Shown here piece by piece: positions 17,013 to 24,949 of a stretch of DNA of 64,000 nucleotides. Position numbers and translations under genes: made by a program. The DNA lies in NCBI RefSeq assembly GCF_015222005.1, contig NZ_JADFFL010000002.1, positions 248,001-312,000 on the forward strand. Reading direction: 5' to 3'. Positions within the stretch are counted from its first letter, which is position 1; the number at the start of each line of letters is the position of its first letter. Source of the DNA: Mucilaginibacter myungsuensis. Its GTDB lineage: Bacteria > Bacteroidota > Bacteroidia > Sphingobacteriales > Sphingobacteriaceae. Under the pieces are notes generated by a model. It was not told where the DNA came from. It was given only the letters and a program-made list of their open reading frames with translations, and did not search any database.

Positions 17013-19046
17013 TTAAAAGAATAATGAGATGAACAGATCGATCAGCTTGATGCCTATAAATGGCGCGATCACACCGCCTAAACCGTATATAAGCAGGTTG
17101 CGGCGCAATAAGGCACTTGCACCGATCGGCTTGTATTCAACCCCCTTCAAGGCCAACGGGATCAGCACAGGGATAATGATGGCATTGAAGATCACCGCTG
17201 AAACAATAGCGCTTTCGGGACTGTGCAAGCCCATGATATTGATGGCCTGCAAGGCCGGTATCGATGCAATGAACAAAGCCGGGACGATGGCGAAATATTT
17301 AGCCACATCGTTAGCTATAGAGAAAGTGGTAAGCGTACCTCGGGTGATCAACAACTGTTTACCTATCTCAACGATCTCGATCAGTTTGGTCGGGTCGTTG
17401 TCAAGATCCACCATGTTACCGGCTTCTTTGGCGGCTTGCGTACCACTGTTCATGGCCACGCCAACGTCGGCCTGGGCCAAGGCGGGGGCATCATTTGTAC
17501 CGTCACCCATCATGGCAACCAGGCGGCCGCTTTGCTGCTCGTGCTTAATGTAGTTCATTTTATCCTCGGGCTTAGCCTCGGCAATAAAGTCGTCCACACC
17601 AGCCTTGGCGGCAATAAATTTGGCCGTAAGCGGATTGTCTCCGGTAACCATTACAGTTTTGATACCCATTTTACGTAAGCGCTCAAAACGCTCGGCAATG
17701 CCGGGCTTAATGATGTCCTGCAACTCGATCGTCCCCAGTACTTTTTCGTTTTGAGCGACCACCAGGGGTGTACCACCGTTTGATGATATCTCTTTAACCC
17801 GACCGGCAACATCATCAGGGAAGCTATTGCCCGCGTTTACCGATAGCGACCGGATAGCATCGAACGCGCCTTTACGGATGCGCAGACCATCGGGTGTATC
17901 AATACCGCTTGACCGGGTCTCGGCAGTGAACCTAATAAATTCAGCCCCTTCGGGGGCGGTCTGCGCGATCTTTATTTTGCTATGCCCGGCCAATTCGATG
18001 ATAGACTTACCTTCGGGTGTCTCATCTGCAAGCGACGATAATACAGCGGCCTTCACCAGGTCATCCGGCGCAACATCCAGTGCCGGCCAAAAATGCGTGG
18101 CTTTGCGGTTACCAATGGTGATCGTTCCTGTTTTATCCAACAGCAATACGTCGATATCGCCGGCGGTCTCCACCGCTTTACCCGATTTGGTGATCACGTT
18201 GGCCCTCAAAGCGCGGTCCATACCGGCAATGCCGATGGCTGATAACAGTCCGCCAATAGTGGTCGGGATCAGACATACGAACAGCGATATCAGCGCAGCG
18301 ATAGTGATCGGCGTGTTGGCATAGTCAGCAAAAGGCTTCAGGGTAACACAAACAATAATAAAGATGAGCGTAAAACTGGCTAACAAAATGGTCAGGGCTA
18401 TTTCGTTAGGTGTTTTTTGGCGCGACGCACCTTCTACCAAAGCGATCATCTTATCCAAAAAGCTTTCGCCCGGCTCTGTGGTGACACGTACTTTGATCTG
18501 GTCGGACAGTACTTTAGTACCACCCGTTACCGATGACTTATCGCCACCAGCCTCCCTGATCACCGGGGCCGACTCGCCGGTAATGGCCGATTCATCTATC
18601 GTAGCCAAACCTTCAATGATCTCGCCATCGGTAGGGATTGTATCACCGGCTTCGCAAAAAAACACATCGCCTTTGCGTAATTCGTTGGATGACCTGCTTT
18701 GTATGGTACCGTTAGCTGCGATCACCTTTGCCGGTGTTTCCTCGCGGGTCTTGCGCAAACTGTCGGCCTGGGCTTTGCCACGTGCTTCGGCAATAGCCTC
18801 GGCAAAATTGGCGAACAGCAAAGTGAGGAACAGCACTATAAATATCAACACGTTGTAAGCGAAAGAGCCTTGCCCGCTATGCGTAAAACTGTAGACAGAC
18901 ATGTACAGCATAATGGCGGTACCCACCTCTACGGTGAACATCACCGGGTTACGCAGCATTACCCGTGGGTTCAGTTTGATGAACGACTCTTTCAAAGCTG
19001 TTTGAACAAGAGCCGGTTCGAATAATTTATTTGATGAAGTTTTCAT
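17013..19046 (-). CDS. kdpB: Potassium-transporting P-type ATPase subunit B
   Basis: 677 residues. P-type ATPase motifs are all present: TGES (AITGESAP, actuator), phosphorylation site [18 protein letters not shown] and [18 protein letters not shown] (hinge). The membrane helices fit KdpB, including [23 protein letters not shown]. It hydrolyses ATP to drive K+ through KdpA at the inner membrane. Between kdpA (21-nt gap) and kdpC (11-nt gap). Confidence 0.98.
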   Translation of the reverse strand: MKTSSNKLFEPALVQTALKESFIKLNPRVMLRNPVMFTVEVGTAIMLYMSVYSFTHSGQGSFAYNVLIFIVLFLTLLFANFAEAIAEARGKAQADSLRKTREETPAKVIAANGTIQSRSSNELRKGDVFFCEAGDTIPTDGEIIEGLATIDESAITGESAPVIREAGGDKSSVTGGTKVLSDQIKVRVTTEPGESFLDKMIALVEGASRQKTPNEIALTILLASFTLIFIIVCVTLKPFADYANTPITIAALISLFVCLIPTTIGGLLSAIGIAGMDRALRANVITKSGKAVETAGDIDVLLLDKTGTITIGNRKATHFWPALDVAPDDLVKAAVLSSLADETPEGKSIIELAGHSKIKIAQTAPEGAEFIRFTAETRSSGIDTPDGLRIRKGAFDAIRSLSVNAGNSFPDDVAGRVKEISSNGGTPLVVAQNEKVLGTIELQDIIKPGIAERFERLRKMGIKTVMVTGDNPLTAKFIAAKAGVDDFIAEAKPEDKMNYIKHEQQSGRLVAMMGDGTNDAPALAQADVGVAMNSGTQAAKEAGNMVDLDNDPTKLIEIVEIGKQLLITRGTLTTFSIANDVAKYFAIVPALFIASIPALQAINIMGLHSPESAIVSAVIFNAIIIPVLIPLALKGVEYKPIGASALLRRNLLIYGLGGVIAPFIGIKLIDLFISLFF

Positions 19047-19067
19047 TTGTTTTCTTTTATACCCGGG

Positions 19068-20786
19068 TTACTTTATCATCGAAAAATGTTCGGCCAACGG
19101 ACCGAGGGCCAGCGCCGGGAAGTAGGATAATGCATTCAGTACCAGTATCACCGCAAAGGTCATCAGGCCAAAAGTCACGGTATCGGTCTTTAACGTACCG
19201 GCCGACTCTGGGATATATCTTTTTTGCGCCAGCAAGCCGGCAATAGCCACCGGACCAATAATGGGTAGGAACCGACCTAACAGCATTATAATGCCGGTAG
19301 ACACATTCCAAAAGATGTTATTATCGCCCAATCCTTCAAAGCCAGATCCATTGTTGGCATTGGCCGATGTCATCTCGTACAGCATTTCGCTAAAGCCGTG
19401 GAAACTTGGGTTATTCAACCAGGCTGACGGCTTAACTGCCCAGTCGGCGTTACCATGGGTGGTAAACACGTAAGCTGCGATGGCGGTTCCGGCCATTATT
19501 AAAAATGGACTGAGTAAGGTGATCAACGCGGCTATCTTTACCTCGCGCGCCTCTACCTTATGGCCTAAAAACTCTGGCGTGCGGCCCACCATCAACCCGG
19601 ATATGAACACCGCGATGATGAGGTAGATAAAGTAATTGAGCACACCTACGCCACAGCCACCAAAAAATCCGTTGATCATCATACCCAGCAGCTGCCATAA
19701 CCCGCTCAGCGCCATGGTACTGTCGTGCATACCGTTCACCGAGCCTGTGGAAACGATGGTGGTCAGTGTACTCCAAAATGCGGTAGCGGTCGGGCCAATT
19801 CGTACCTCTTTCCCTTCCATTGCACCTGTAGGCTGTGCAATGCCCATTTTGGCGATCAGTGGGTTACCCGCCGTCTCGGTGCTAATGCTTGGGATTAGGA
19901 GAAGCAAAGCGCCGATCATCATCACCCCAAAGATCACCCAGCCTAACTTTTTGCGGCGGATAAAGTAGCCGAAACATAACACCATGGCTATTGGGATGAT
20001 CATTTGTGAAACGATCTCGGTTATATTGGTCAGATAATTCGGATTCTCCAGCGGATGTGCCGAGTTAGCGCCGAACCAGCCCCCACCATTAGTACCCAAA
20101 TGTTTTATAGCGATGAACTGCGCTGCCGGTCCGCGCGATACGTTCACGGTATCGCCTTGCAGCGATATGAACTGGTCCTTAGCGGCGTAACTTGCCGGGG
20201 TGCCGTTAAAGGTCAATATCAATGAAACCACTATAGACAGTGGCAATAGTAAGCGGGTGATGGCTTTGGTAAAATAGTTCCAAAAGTTACCCAGATCGGT
20301 AGTTGTTTTATCGCGGAAAGCTTTAAAGAAAGCTACCGCGCAGGCGATCCCGGTAGCGGCACTCACAAACTGCAAAAACATAAATATGTAGTGCTGCACC
20401 AGGTAACTCGCACCACTTTCGCCGCTGTAGTGCTGCAGGTTACAGTTCACTACAAAGCTGATGATGGTGTTGAAGGCCAGATCGGCGGTCATGCCGGGGT
20501 TTCCGTCGGGGTTCCAGGGGAGCTTGTCCTGGTTCATCAATACAAAAAAGCCGTACACCAGCCACAACAGGTTGATGCACATCATGGCCTTTAAAAACTG
20601 TTTCCAGTTCATGGGTTGGTTTGGGTCGATGCCGGATAGTTTGTAAATGCCGGTCTCGAGCGGGCGCATAAAGTCGGTCCATACCTTTTCGCCGGCAAAC
20701 ATTTTTGCCAGGTATTTACCAAGCGGGATGCCGATCACCAGCATCATGACGAACGAGACGATGATCCCCAATATTTCTGTGTTCAT
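19068..20786 (-). CDS. kdpA: Potassium-transporting ATPase subunit A
   Basis: 572 residues with about ten membrane segments and four selectivity-filter-like loops (FVVNCNLQHYSGE, GTNGGGWFGANSAHPLENP, GGCGVGVLNYF, TSANANNGSGFEGL). KdpA is the K+-binding channel-like subunit, related to Trk/Ktr. It follows kdpF after 12 nt. Confidence 0.98.
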   Translation of the reverse strand: MNTEILGIIVSFVMMLVIGIPLGKYLAKMFAGEKVWTDFMRPLETGIYKLSGIDPNQPMNWKQFLKAMMCINLLWLVYGFFVLMNQDKLPWNPDGNPGMTADLAFNTIISFVVNCNLQHYSGESGASYLVQHYIFMFLQFVSAATGIACAVAFFKAFRDKTTTDLGNFWNYFTKAITRLLLPLSIVVSLILTFNGTPASYAAKDQFISLQGDTVNVSRGPAAQFIAIKHLGTNGGGWFGANSAHPLENPNYLTNITEIVSQMIIPIAMVLCFGYFIRRKKLGWVIFGVMMIGALLLLIPSISTETAGNPLIAKMGIAQPTGAMEGKEVRIGPTATAFWSTLTTIVSTGSVNGMHDSTMALSGLWQLLGMMINGFFGGCGVGVLNYFIYLIIAVFISGLMVGRTPEFLGHKVEAREVKIAALITLLSPFLIMAGTAIAAYVFTTHGNADWAVKPSAWLNNPSFHGFSEMLYEMTSANANNGSGFEGLGDNNIFWNVSTGIIMLLGRFLPIIGPVAIAGLLAQKRYIPESAGTLKTDTVTFGLMTFAVILVLNALSYFPALALGPLAEHFSMIK

Positions 20787-20798
20787 GGTGTGTTCTCT

Positions 20799-20876
20799 TT
20801 AAAAATTTTCGGGTTTGAGCAGCACATATACCATGTATATGAAAACTGCGATAGAAATGATAAATAATGCGGTCAT
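20799..20876 (-). CDS. kdpF: Potassium-transporting ATPase subunit F
   Basis: A 25-residue single-helix peptide, MTALFIISIAVFIYMVYVLL then KPENF. Length, helix and the basic end match KdpF, the small stabilising subunit at the KdpA surface. It sits directly before kdpA. Confidence 0.9.
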   Translation of the reverse strand: MTALFIISIAVFIYMVYVLLKPENF

Positions 20877-20881
20877 GGGAG

Positions 20882-20965
20882 TTAGATCGTTTCGAACCAA
20901 TTGATGGATCTGTAAATGAAATACCAGCCGATAACAAGGGCGGGGAAAAGCAAAATGGTCAACAT
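20882..20965 (-). CDS. Putative 27-residue single-pass membrane peptide upstream of kdpF
   Basis: An ORF of 27 codons plus stop, ending 5 nt before the kdpF ATG. The peptide starts MLTILLFPALVIGWYFIY and ends RSINWFETI: one hydrophobic helix followed by a short amphipathic tail. Tight spacing and composition support translation as part of the kdp operon. I know no named family for it; chance is possible because it is so short. Confidence 0.5.
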   Translation of the reverse strand: MLTILLFPALVIGWYFIYRSINWFETI

Positions 20966-21024
20966 ATGGATATAGCGTTTTTGATACGGCTATACCAAAG
21001 GGGATACCACAGAAAGGCCAAAAC

Positions 21025-21040
21025 AAACAAATATTTGTTT
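21025..21040. promoter_or_regulatory. Perfect 16-nt palindrome upstream of the kdp genes
   Basis: AAACAAATATTTGTTT (21025-21040) lies 60 nt before the 27-residue ORF. On the minus strand its centre gives AATATTTG, one base off the TAnnTTTG box, so it may be the kdp promoter with an operator. I found no -24/-12 (GG/GC) sigma-54 promoter in this gap. Confidence 0.35.
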
Positions 21041-21173
21041 ATCAGCACCTTACAAGTCAAGATGACATTTGCGCAAGATGAAGAGAGATCTAAACCCTTC
21101 CATTTTGAAAAAAGAAATGCCCCGAAACAGCATGGTTCGGAGCATTAAAGGAGATATTTTGTGAAAGGCTGCC

Positions 21174-22505
21174 CTATTGGCTGATCCCGTATTCTTCCAT
21201 TTTGCGGTAAAGCGTAGTTAAACCGATCTTCATCAAACGGGCGGCCTCGGTCTTATTCCCTTTGGTATGGTTCAGCATCCACAGGATATGGCGCTTTTCT
21301 ACCTCGGCCATTTCATGCGGTATGCCCGATTGGGTGGTATGATCGTTGAACGGCAGATCTTCGGCCGATAGCACCTCGCCATCGGTCAGTATCACCGACC
21401 GTTCGATCACATTCTTCAACTCGCGGATGTTGCCTTTCCAACGATGGCTTTTTAAGCGGTCCATCATCTGATCGGATATGCCGATCACTTTTTTATTGGT
21501 CTTTTGGGCAAAGTGTGTTACAAACTGCAAGGCCAACAGGGGGATATCTTCGGGCCGATCGTTAAGCGATGGCAGTTGCAAATTAAATACCGACAGCCGA
21601 TAAAAAAGATCGCGCCTAAAATTGCCTTTTTCTATTTCTTCTTCCAGATCGCGGTTGGTGGCTGCAATAATGCGTACGTTCAGTTTTTGCGTTTTGGTAT
21701 CGCCTACCTTCATCAGTTCGCCGGTCTCCAGCACCCGCAACAATTTAGCCTGAAGGTCGATATTCATTTCGCCGATCTCGTCTAAAAACAGGGTGCCACC
21801 ATCCGCTTCTTCCAATAAGCCGCGCTTGTCTTTAGTAGCTCCGGTAAAGGCTCCGGCCTTATAACCGAACAATTCGCTCTCTAACAGATCCTTTGCAAAA
21901 GCACTGCAATTGACCGCCACAAATGACCGCTGTTTCCTTGGCGAATTATAATGTATAGCCTGCGCAAACACTTCTTTACCTGTACCTGTTTCGCCAAGTA
22001 ATAGCACCGTAGTATCAGTAGCTGCTACCTTACGGGCCAGGTTGACCGCCTGCTGCAAGGCCGGCGAATTACCGACGATCCTATCAAAACCATGATCACC
22101 GATCAGCCGGCTCTCTAACTGAAATAACTTGTACTGTACCGCTGCTTTCTCGGATGCTTTTGCCAGCAGTGGCAAAATGCGATCGTTGTCGTCGCCTTTG
22201 GTGATGTAATCGAACGCGCCGTTCTTAATAGCCGTTACACCATCCTGGATAGTGCCATAAGCTGTTAAACAAATGACCTCGATGTAAGGGTATTTATCTT
22301 TGATCTTTTTGACCAGCTCCACGCCACTGGCGTCCGGCAGTTTAACGTCGCTCAGCACCAGATGCACCAAATGCTTCGACAGCATTTCCAGCCCATCCCT
22401 GGCAGTATGCGCCCGCAGGGTATGGTATCCCTCCAGTTCGATGATCCGGCTGATGAGGCCGGCCAGTTTTACTTCATCATCAATGATGAGCACGGTGAGT
22501 TGCAT
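21174..22505 (-). CDS. Sigma-54-dependent response regulator (NtrC/AtoC type)
   Basis: 443 residues in three domains. The receiver (1-120) has the acidic pocket IIDDE and phospho-acceptor D53 in VLSDVKLPD. The AAA+ domain (about 140-375) has Walker A GETGTGKE, the sigma-54-contacting loop GAFTGA and the Walker B motif GGTLFLDEIG. The C-terminal Fis-type HTH (400-443) includes TKGNKTEAARLMKIGLTTLY. It activates RNA polymerase-sigma-54. It stands just upstream of the kdp genes in the same direction and replaces the OmpR-type KdpE of proteobacteria, so it probably responds to the kinase at 12192-13937 (inference). Confidence 0.94.
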   Translation of the reverse strand: MQLTVLIIDDEVKLAGLISRIIELEGYHTLRAHTARDGLEMLSKHLVHLVLSDVKLPDASGVELVKKIKDKYPYIEVICLTAYGTIQDGVTAIKNGAFDYITKGDDNDRILPLLAKASEKAAVQYKLFQLESRLIGDHGFDRIVGNSPALQQAVNLARKVAATDTTVLLLGETGTGKEVFAQAIHYNSPRKQRSFVAVNCSAFAKDLLESELFGYKAGAFTGATKDKRGLLEEADGGTLFLDEIGEMNIDLQAKLLRVLETGELMKVGDTKTQKLNVRIIAATNRDLEEEIEKGNFRRDLFYRLSVFNLQLPSLNDRPEDIPLLALQFVTHFAQKTNKKVIGISDQMMDRLKSHRWKGNIRELKNVIERSVILTDGEVLSAEDLPFNDHTTQSGIPHEMAEVEKRHILWMLNHTKGNKTEAARLMKIGLTTLYRKMEEYGISQ

Positions 22506-22688
22506 AACGAGTTTTTAAACTTGTTGCAAAGTAACGAACAATTAGGGATATCGATCTTGACAGATGCACCGAAGTGCAGCAGAAGATGTTTTCTGCCTGT
22601 AAAAAGATGGACCGGGGTCGTTGATAATTAAGTGGACAATAGCTATCGGACCATCAAATATGTTCGGTTATAAAAGATACCGACAGCC

Positions 22689-23909
22689 TCAAAGTAAGTC
22701 TTTTGACCGAGATCTATTCTCCACCACCAACGCTTTGATCATTTGCCGCCCGCTTTCCCAACGCTTGGCGCGGTTAATCAATTTGATCATCGCCCGGTCT
22801 TTTATCTCCCCATTCTGATAATAATCCGGCATAGCACCTTTCATAGCGTTGTGGATCTCGGAGACATTGCCATTCAGAATTAACTCCGGTCGACTTTTTA
22901 CCAGCTCGGCTAAAGCGTCGGCCATGCTGGCGGCGTAATAAGGGCAGTCCCAATCATGGCGATAGGGTTCATCGCCATGTATATTCACTTTTTGTAAGGG
23001 GTGCGAAAGGTCCTCGATCAGCTCGGCTACGGCATCGCCAAAAACATTTGAGTATTCGCTAATAAAAAAGCTCCACCAGCGTGGGTGATGCGGCAGGTCT
23101 TTCAATAGCGTATCGCAGATCATGACCCGTTGCGGAAAATCGGCATTGGCGGGATCCATAATTACCAGCGACACCCCAAAATGCCCTTCCTGGGCCGAGT
23201 GGCGACTGTATATCACAAAATACTGCGGTTGTTTAACGCCATCGCGGTGCATATTGGCGGTGAGTTCTTTAACCTCGTGCAGGCGATCCTCAAGATAGCC
23301 ACGTTTAAAGATCACATGTAAATTACCTTCGCCCTTTCTCAAGCAGCGTTGGCTGTTCTCATCAAACACATTGATATTAGCCGGGCGACTAACAAAATGG
23401 TTACCGCTATTGTATCGCAACACATCACAGCCGGGCGGATAGGTGATTATATCCGAGGTATCACCGGCTTCTGTTTGTTTATTAGGCTGTACCGACCGGA
23501 AAGGGATGTGCATATCCTCGCTATCTATGCGGCGGGCGAGATTATAAATGCGCTGCTCGGACGGGGCTAATAGCGGGTCGCCTGTTACCTCATCAAAATA
23601 AACTTGAGTTACGTCACGTTCGAGGTGGCTTTCGATCGACGGGTTTTTTAATAGTTTCCGAAGCGGATGAGGTGATGTCAGAAAGAGATCGCGCAGGGCA
23701 TCGTTGGCCAAATACTCGTCTGCTGAATGGTCGAAACGGAATAGTGTCCGGTCTTCATGACGGTCCATCCAGTCGCGCAATACGCCGAACATCTCCTCCT
23801 CAAAATATTGGTTGGCTGCTTCTGCGGCCTCCTGTGTGCAGGAAGAATGTTCCATTAAAAATATATCCGAGTTATTAACGTGAGCCCTAATATATGATAG
23901 TTGCAGCAT
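22689..23909 (-). CDS. Orphan protein with CE-clan (Ulp1/YopJ-like) cysteine-protease signature
   Basis: 406 residues; no family assigned with certainty. No signal peptide or membrane helix is seen. Residues 228-335 follow the order of CE-clan peptidases and YopJ-type acetyltransferases: a His on a hydrophobic strand (EGHFGVSLVIMD, H243), an acidic residue after 22 more residues (VMICDTL, D266), and a Cys at a helix start preceded by Asp (HDWDCPYYAASMADAL, C322). The usual oxyanion Gln just before the Cys is not evident. The N-terminal 200 residues are acidic and charged, without a recognised motif. In pathogens this fold removes or attaches ubiquitin-like or acetyl groups; here the target is unknown. 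M19 is an alternative start. It stands alone. Confidence 0.6.
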   Translation of the reverse strand: MLQLSYIRAHVNNSDIFLMEHSSCTQEAAEAANQYFEEEMFGVLRDWMDRHEDRTLFRFDHSADEYLANDALRDLFLTSPHPLRKLLKNPSIESHLERDVTQVYFDEVTGDPLLAPSEQRIYNLARRIDSEDMHIPFRSVQPNKQTEAGDTSDIITYPPGCDVLRYNSGNHFVSRPANINVFDENSQRCLRKGEGNLHVIFKRGYLEDRLHEVKELTANMHRDGVKQPQYFVIYSRHSAQEGHFGVSLVIMDPANADFPQRVMICDTLLKDLPHHPRWWSFFISEYSNVFGDAVAELIEDLSHPLQKVNIHGDEPYRHDWDCPYYAASMADALAELVKSRPELILNGNVSEIHNAMKGAMPDYYQNGEIKDRAMIKLINRAKRWESGRQMIKALVVENRSRSKDLL

Positions 23910-24054
23910 CCTTTTTCCGGGATTTTAATTATCCTGAAAATATTACCGGGATACTCCAAAATGGAGAAAATTAATGGCTATCGCATGAGCTATCATTATA
24001 CAAAAAGGTAGTTAAGCTTAATACGGATCGCCTATTGCGGTCACCTGCCGTAAG

Positions 24055-24062
24055 TACCTTTG
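24055..24062 (+). promoter_or_regulatory. -7 box of the acyltransferase gene
   Basis: TACCTTTG matches TAnnTTTG and ends only 4 nt before the ATG at 24067, implying a leaderless mRNA. The -33 element is weak (TTG at 24035-24037, 17-nt spacing). Confidence 0.45.
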
Positions 24063-24066
24063 CCCA

Positions 24067-24894
24067 ATGGCGATCATCTCCGGAAACGACTTTAGGCAGG
24101 CAACAGGAACTACCAAACTGCCCCGACTTGCCAACCTCTTAATGCGCCTGATAAAGATCGATGCTTTTAACGATATGATGGTGCAGGCGGGCGATATTAA
24201 AGGCCTGGAGTTCGCCCGTTTTGTATTGTCCTACCTGGATATCAAAATAGAGGTAGACGCTGCCACACTTAAGCACATACCAATGAGTGGTGCGTTCATT
24301 GCTGTGGCCAACCATCCTTACGGCGCTATCGAATCACTCGCGCTATTAAATATATTAGCCACACAAAGGCCAGACACGCTTTTTATGGGCAACTTTCTGT
24401 TGAAACGTGTGCCCAACCTGTCCGATTATATCATTGCCGTCAACCCGTTCGAAACCATCCGGGACAGCTCCAGCATTAGCGGATTAAAGACCACCTTGTG
24501 TAAGCTTAAGTCGGGCACGCCGGTAGCCATCTTCCCCGCCGGCGAAGTAGCCGCCTTCAACCTCAAAAAATTTAAAGTCACCGACCGCGAATGGCACCCC
24601 GTAGTAGGTAAACTGATAGCCAAAGCCAAGGTCCCGGTACTGCCGATCCATTTTGAGGGTAATAATAGTTTTTGCTTTAGCCTGCTTAGATATATCCACC
24701 CGTCCCTGCAAACCGCCATGCTGCCTACCGAACTTTTTAGTAAAAAAGACAAGGTGTTGAGGGTAAGTATCGGCAAATTGGTCGGCACAGCAGAGGTTCC
24801 TTTATCGAATGAGCCTTCGGCTTTGTTGGGGGAGCTTCGAAAAAAAACTTATGAACTTTGCCCGCAAGCCACTTTTCCTCTAACAGACAGCTAA
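24067..24894 (+). CDS. Lysophospholipid acyltransferase family protein (PlsC-like)
   Basis: 275 residues. The acyltransferase core shows NHPYGAIES (82-90), where H83 and E89 take the place of the HX4D catalytic motif in the OlsA/hemolysin-like subgroup; then FMGNFLLKRVPNLSDYIIAVNPF, the acceptor-site segment, and IFPAGEVAAF, the third conserved block. It probably esterifies lyso-phospholipids or amino-lipids such as ornithine lipids at the inner membrane; the acceptor cannot be fixed from sequence. It ends 55 nt before the GH106 gene. Confidence 0.85.
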   Translation: MAIISGNDFRQATGTTKLPRLANLLMRLIKIDAFNDMMVQAGDIKGLEFARFVLSYLDIKIEVDAATLKHIPMSGAFIAVANHPYGAIESLALLNILATQRPDTLFMGNFLLKRVPNLSDYIIAVNPFETIRDSSSISGLKTTLCKLKSGTPVAIFPAGEVAAFNLKKFKVTDREWHPVVGKLIAKAKVPVLPIHFEGNNSFCFSLLRYIHPSLQTAMLPTELFSKKDKVLRVSIGKLVGTAEVPLSNEPSALLGELRKKTYELCPQATFPLTDS

Positions 24895-24949
24895 GGATAG
24901 TTGGGCGGGGCTTTGTATCTATTTTGGCGATAACCAATCGCCGACCCCT

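Noticed and set aside
17223..18858. Three plus-strand frames of 150-165 codons opposite kdpB
   Set aside because: Antisense to conserved P-type ATPase codons; no start context or homology.
20966..21173. Search for a sigma-54 -24/-12 promoter before kdp
   Set aside because: TTGC occurs near 21075 on the minus strand, but no GG dinucleotide is at the required distance.
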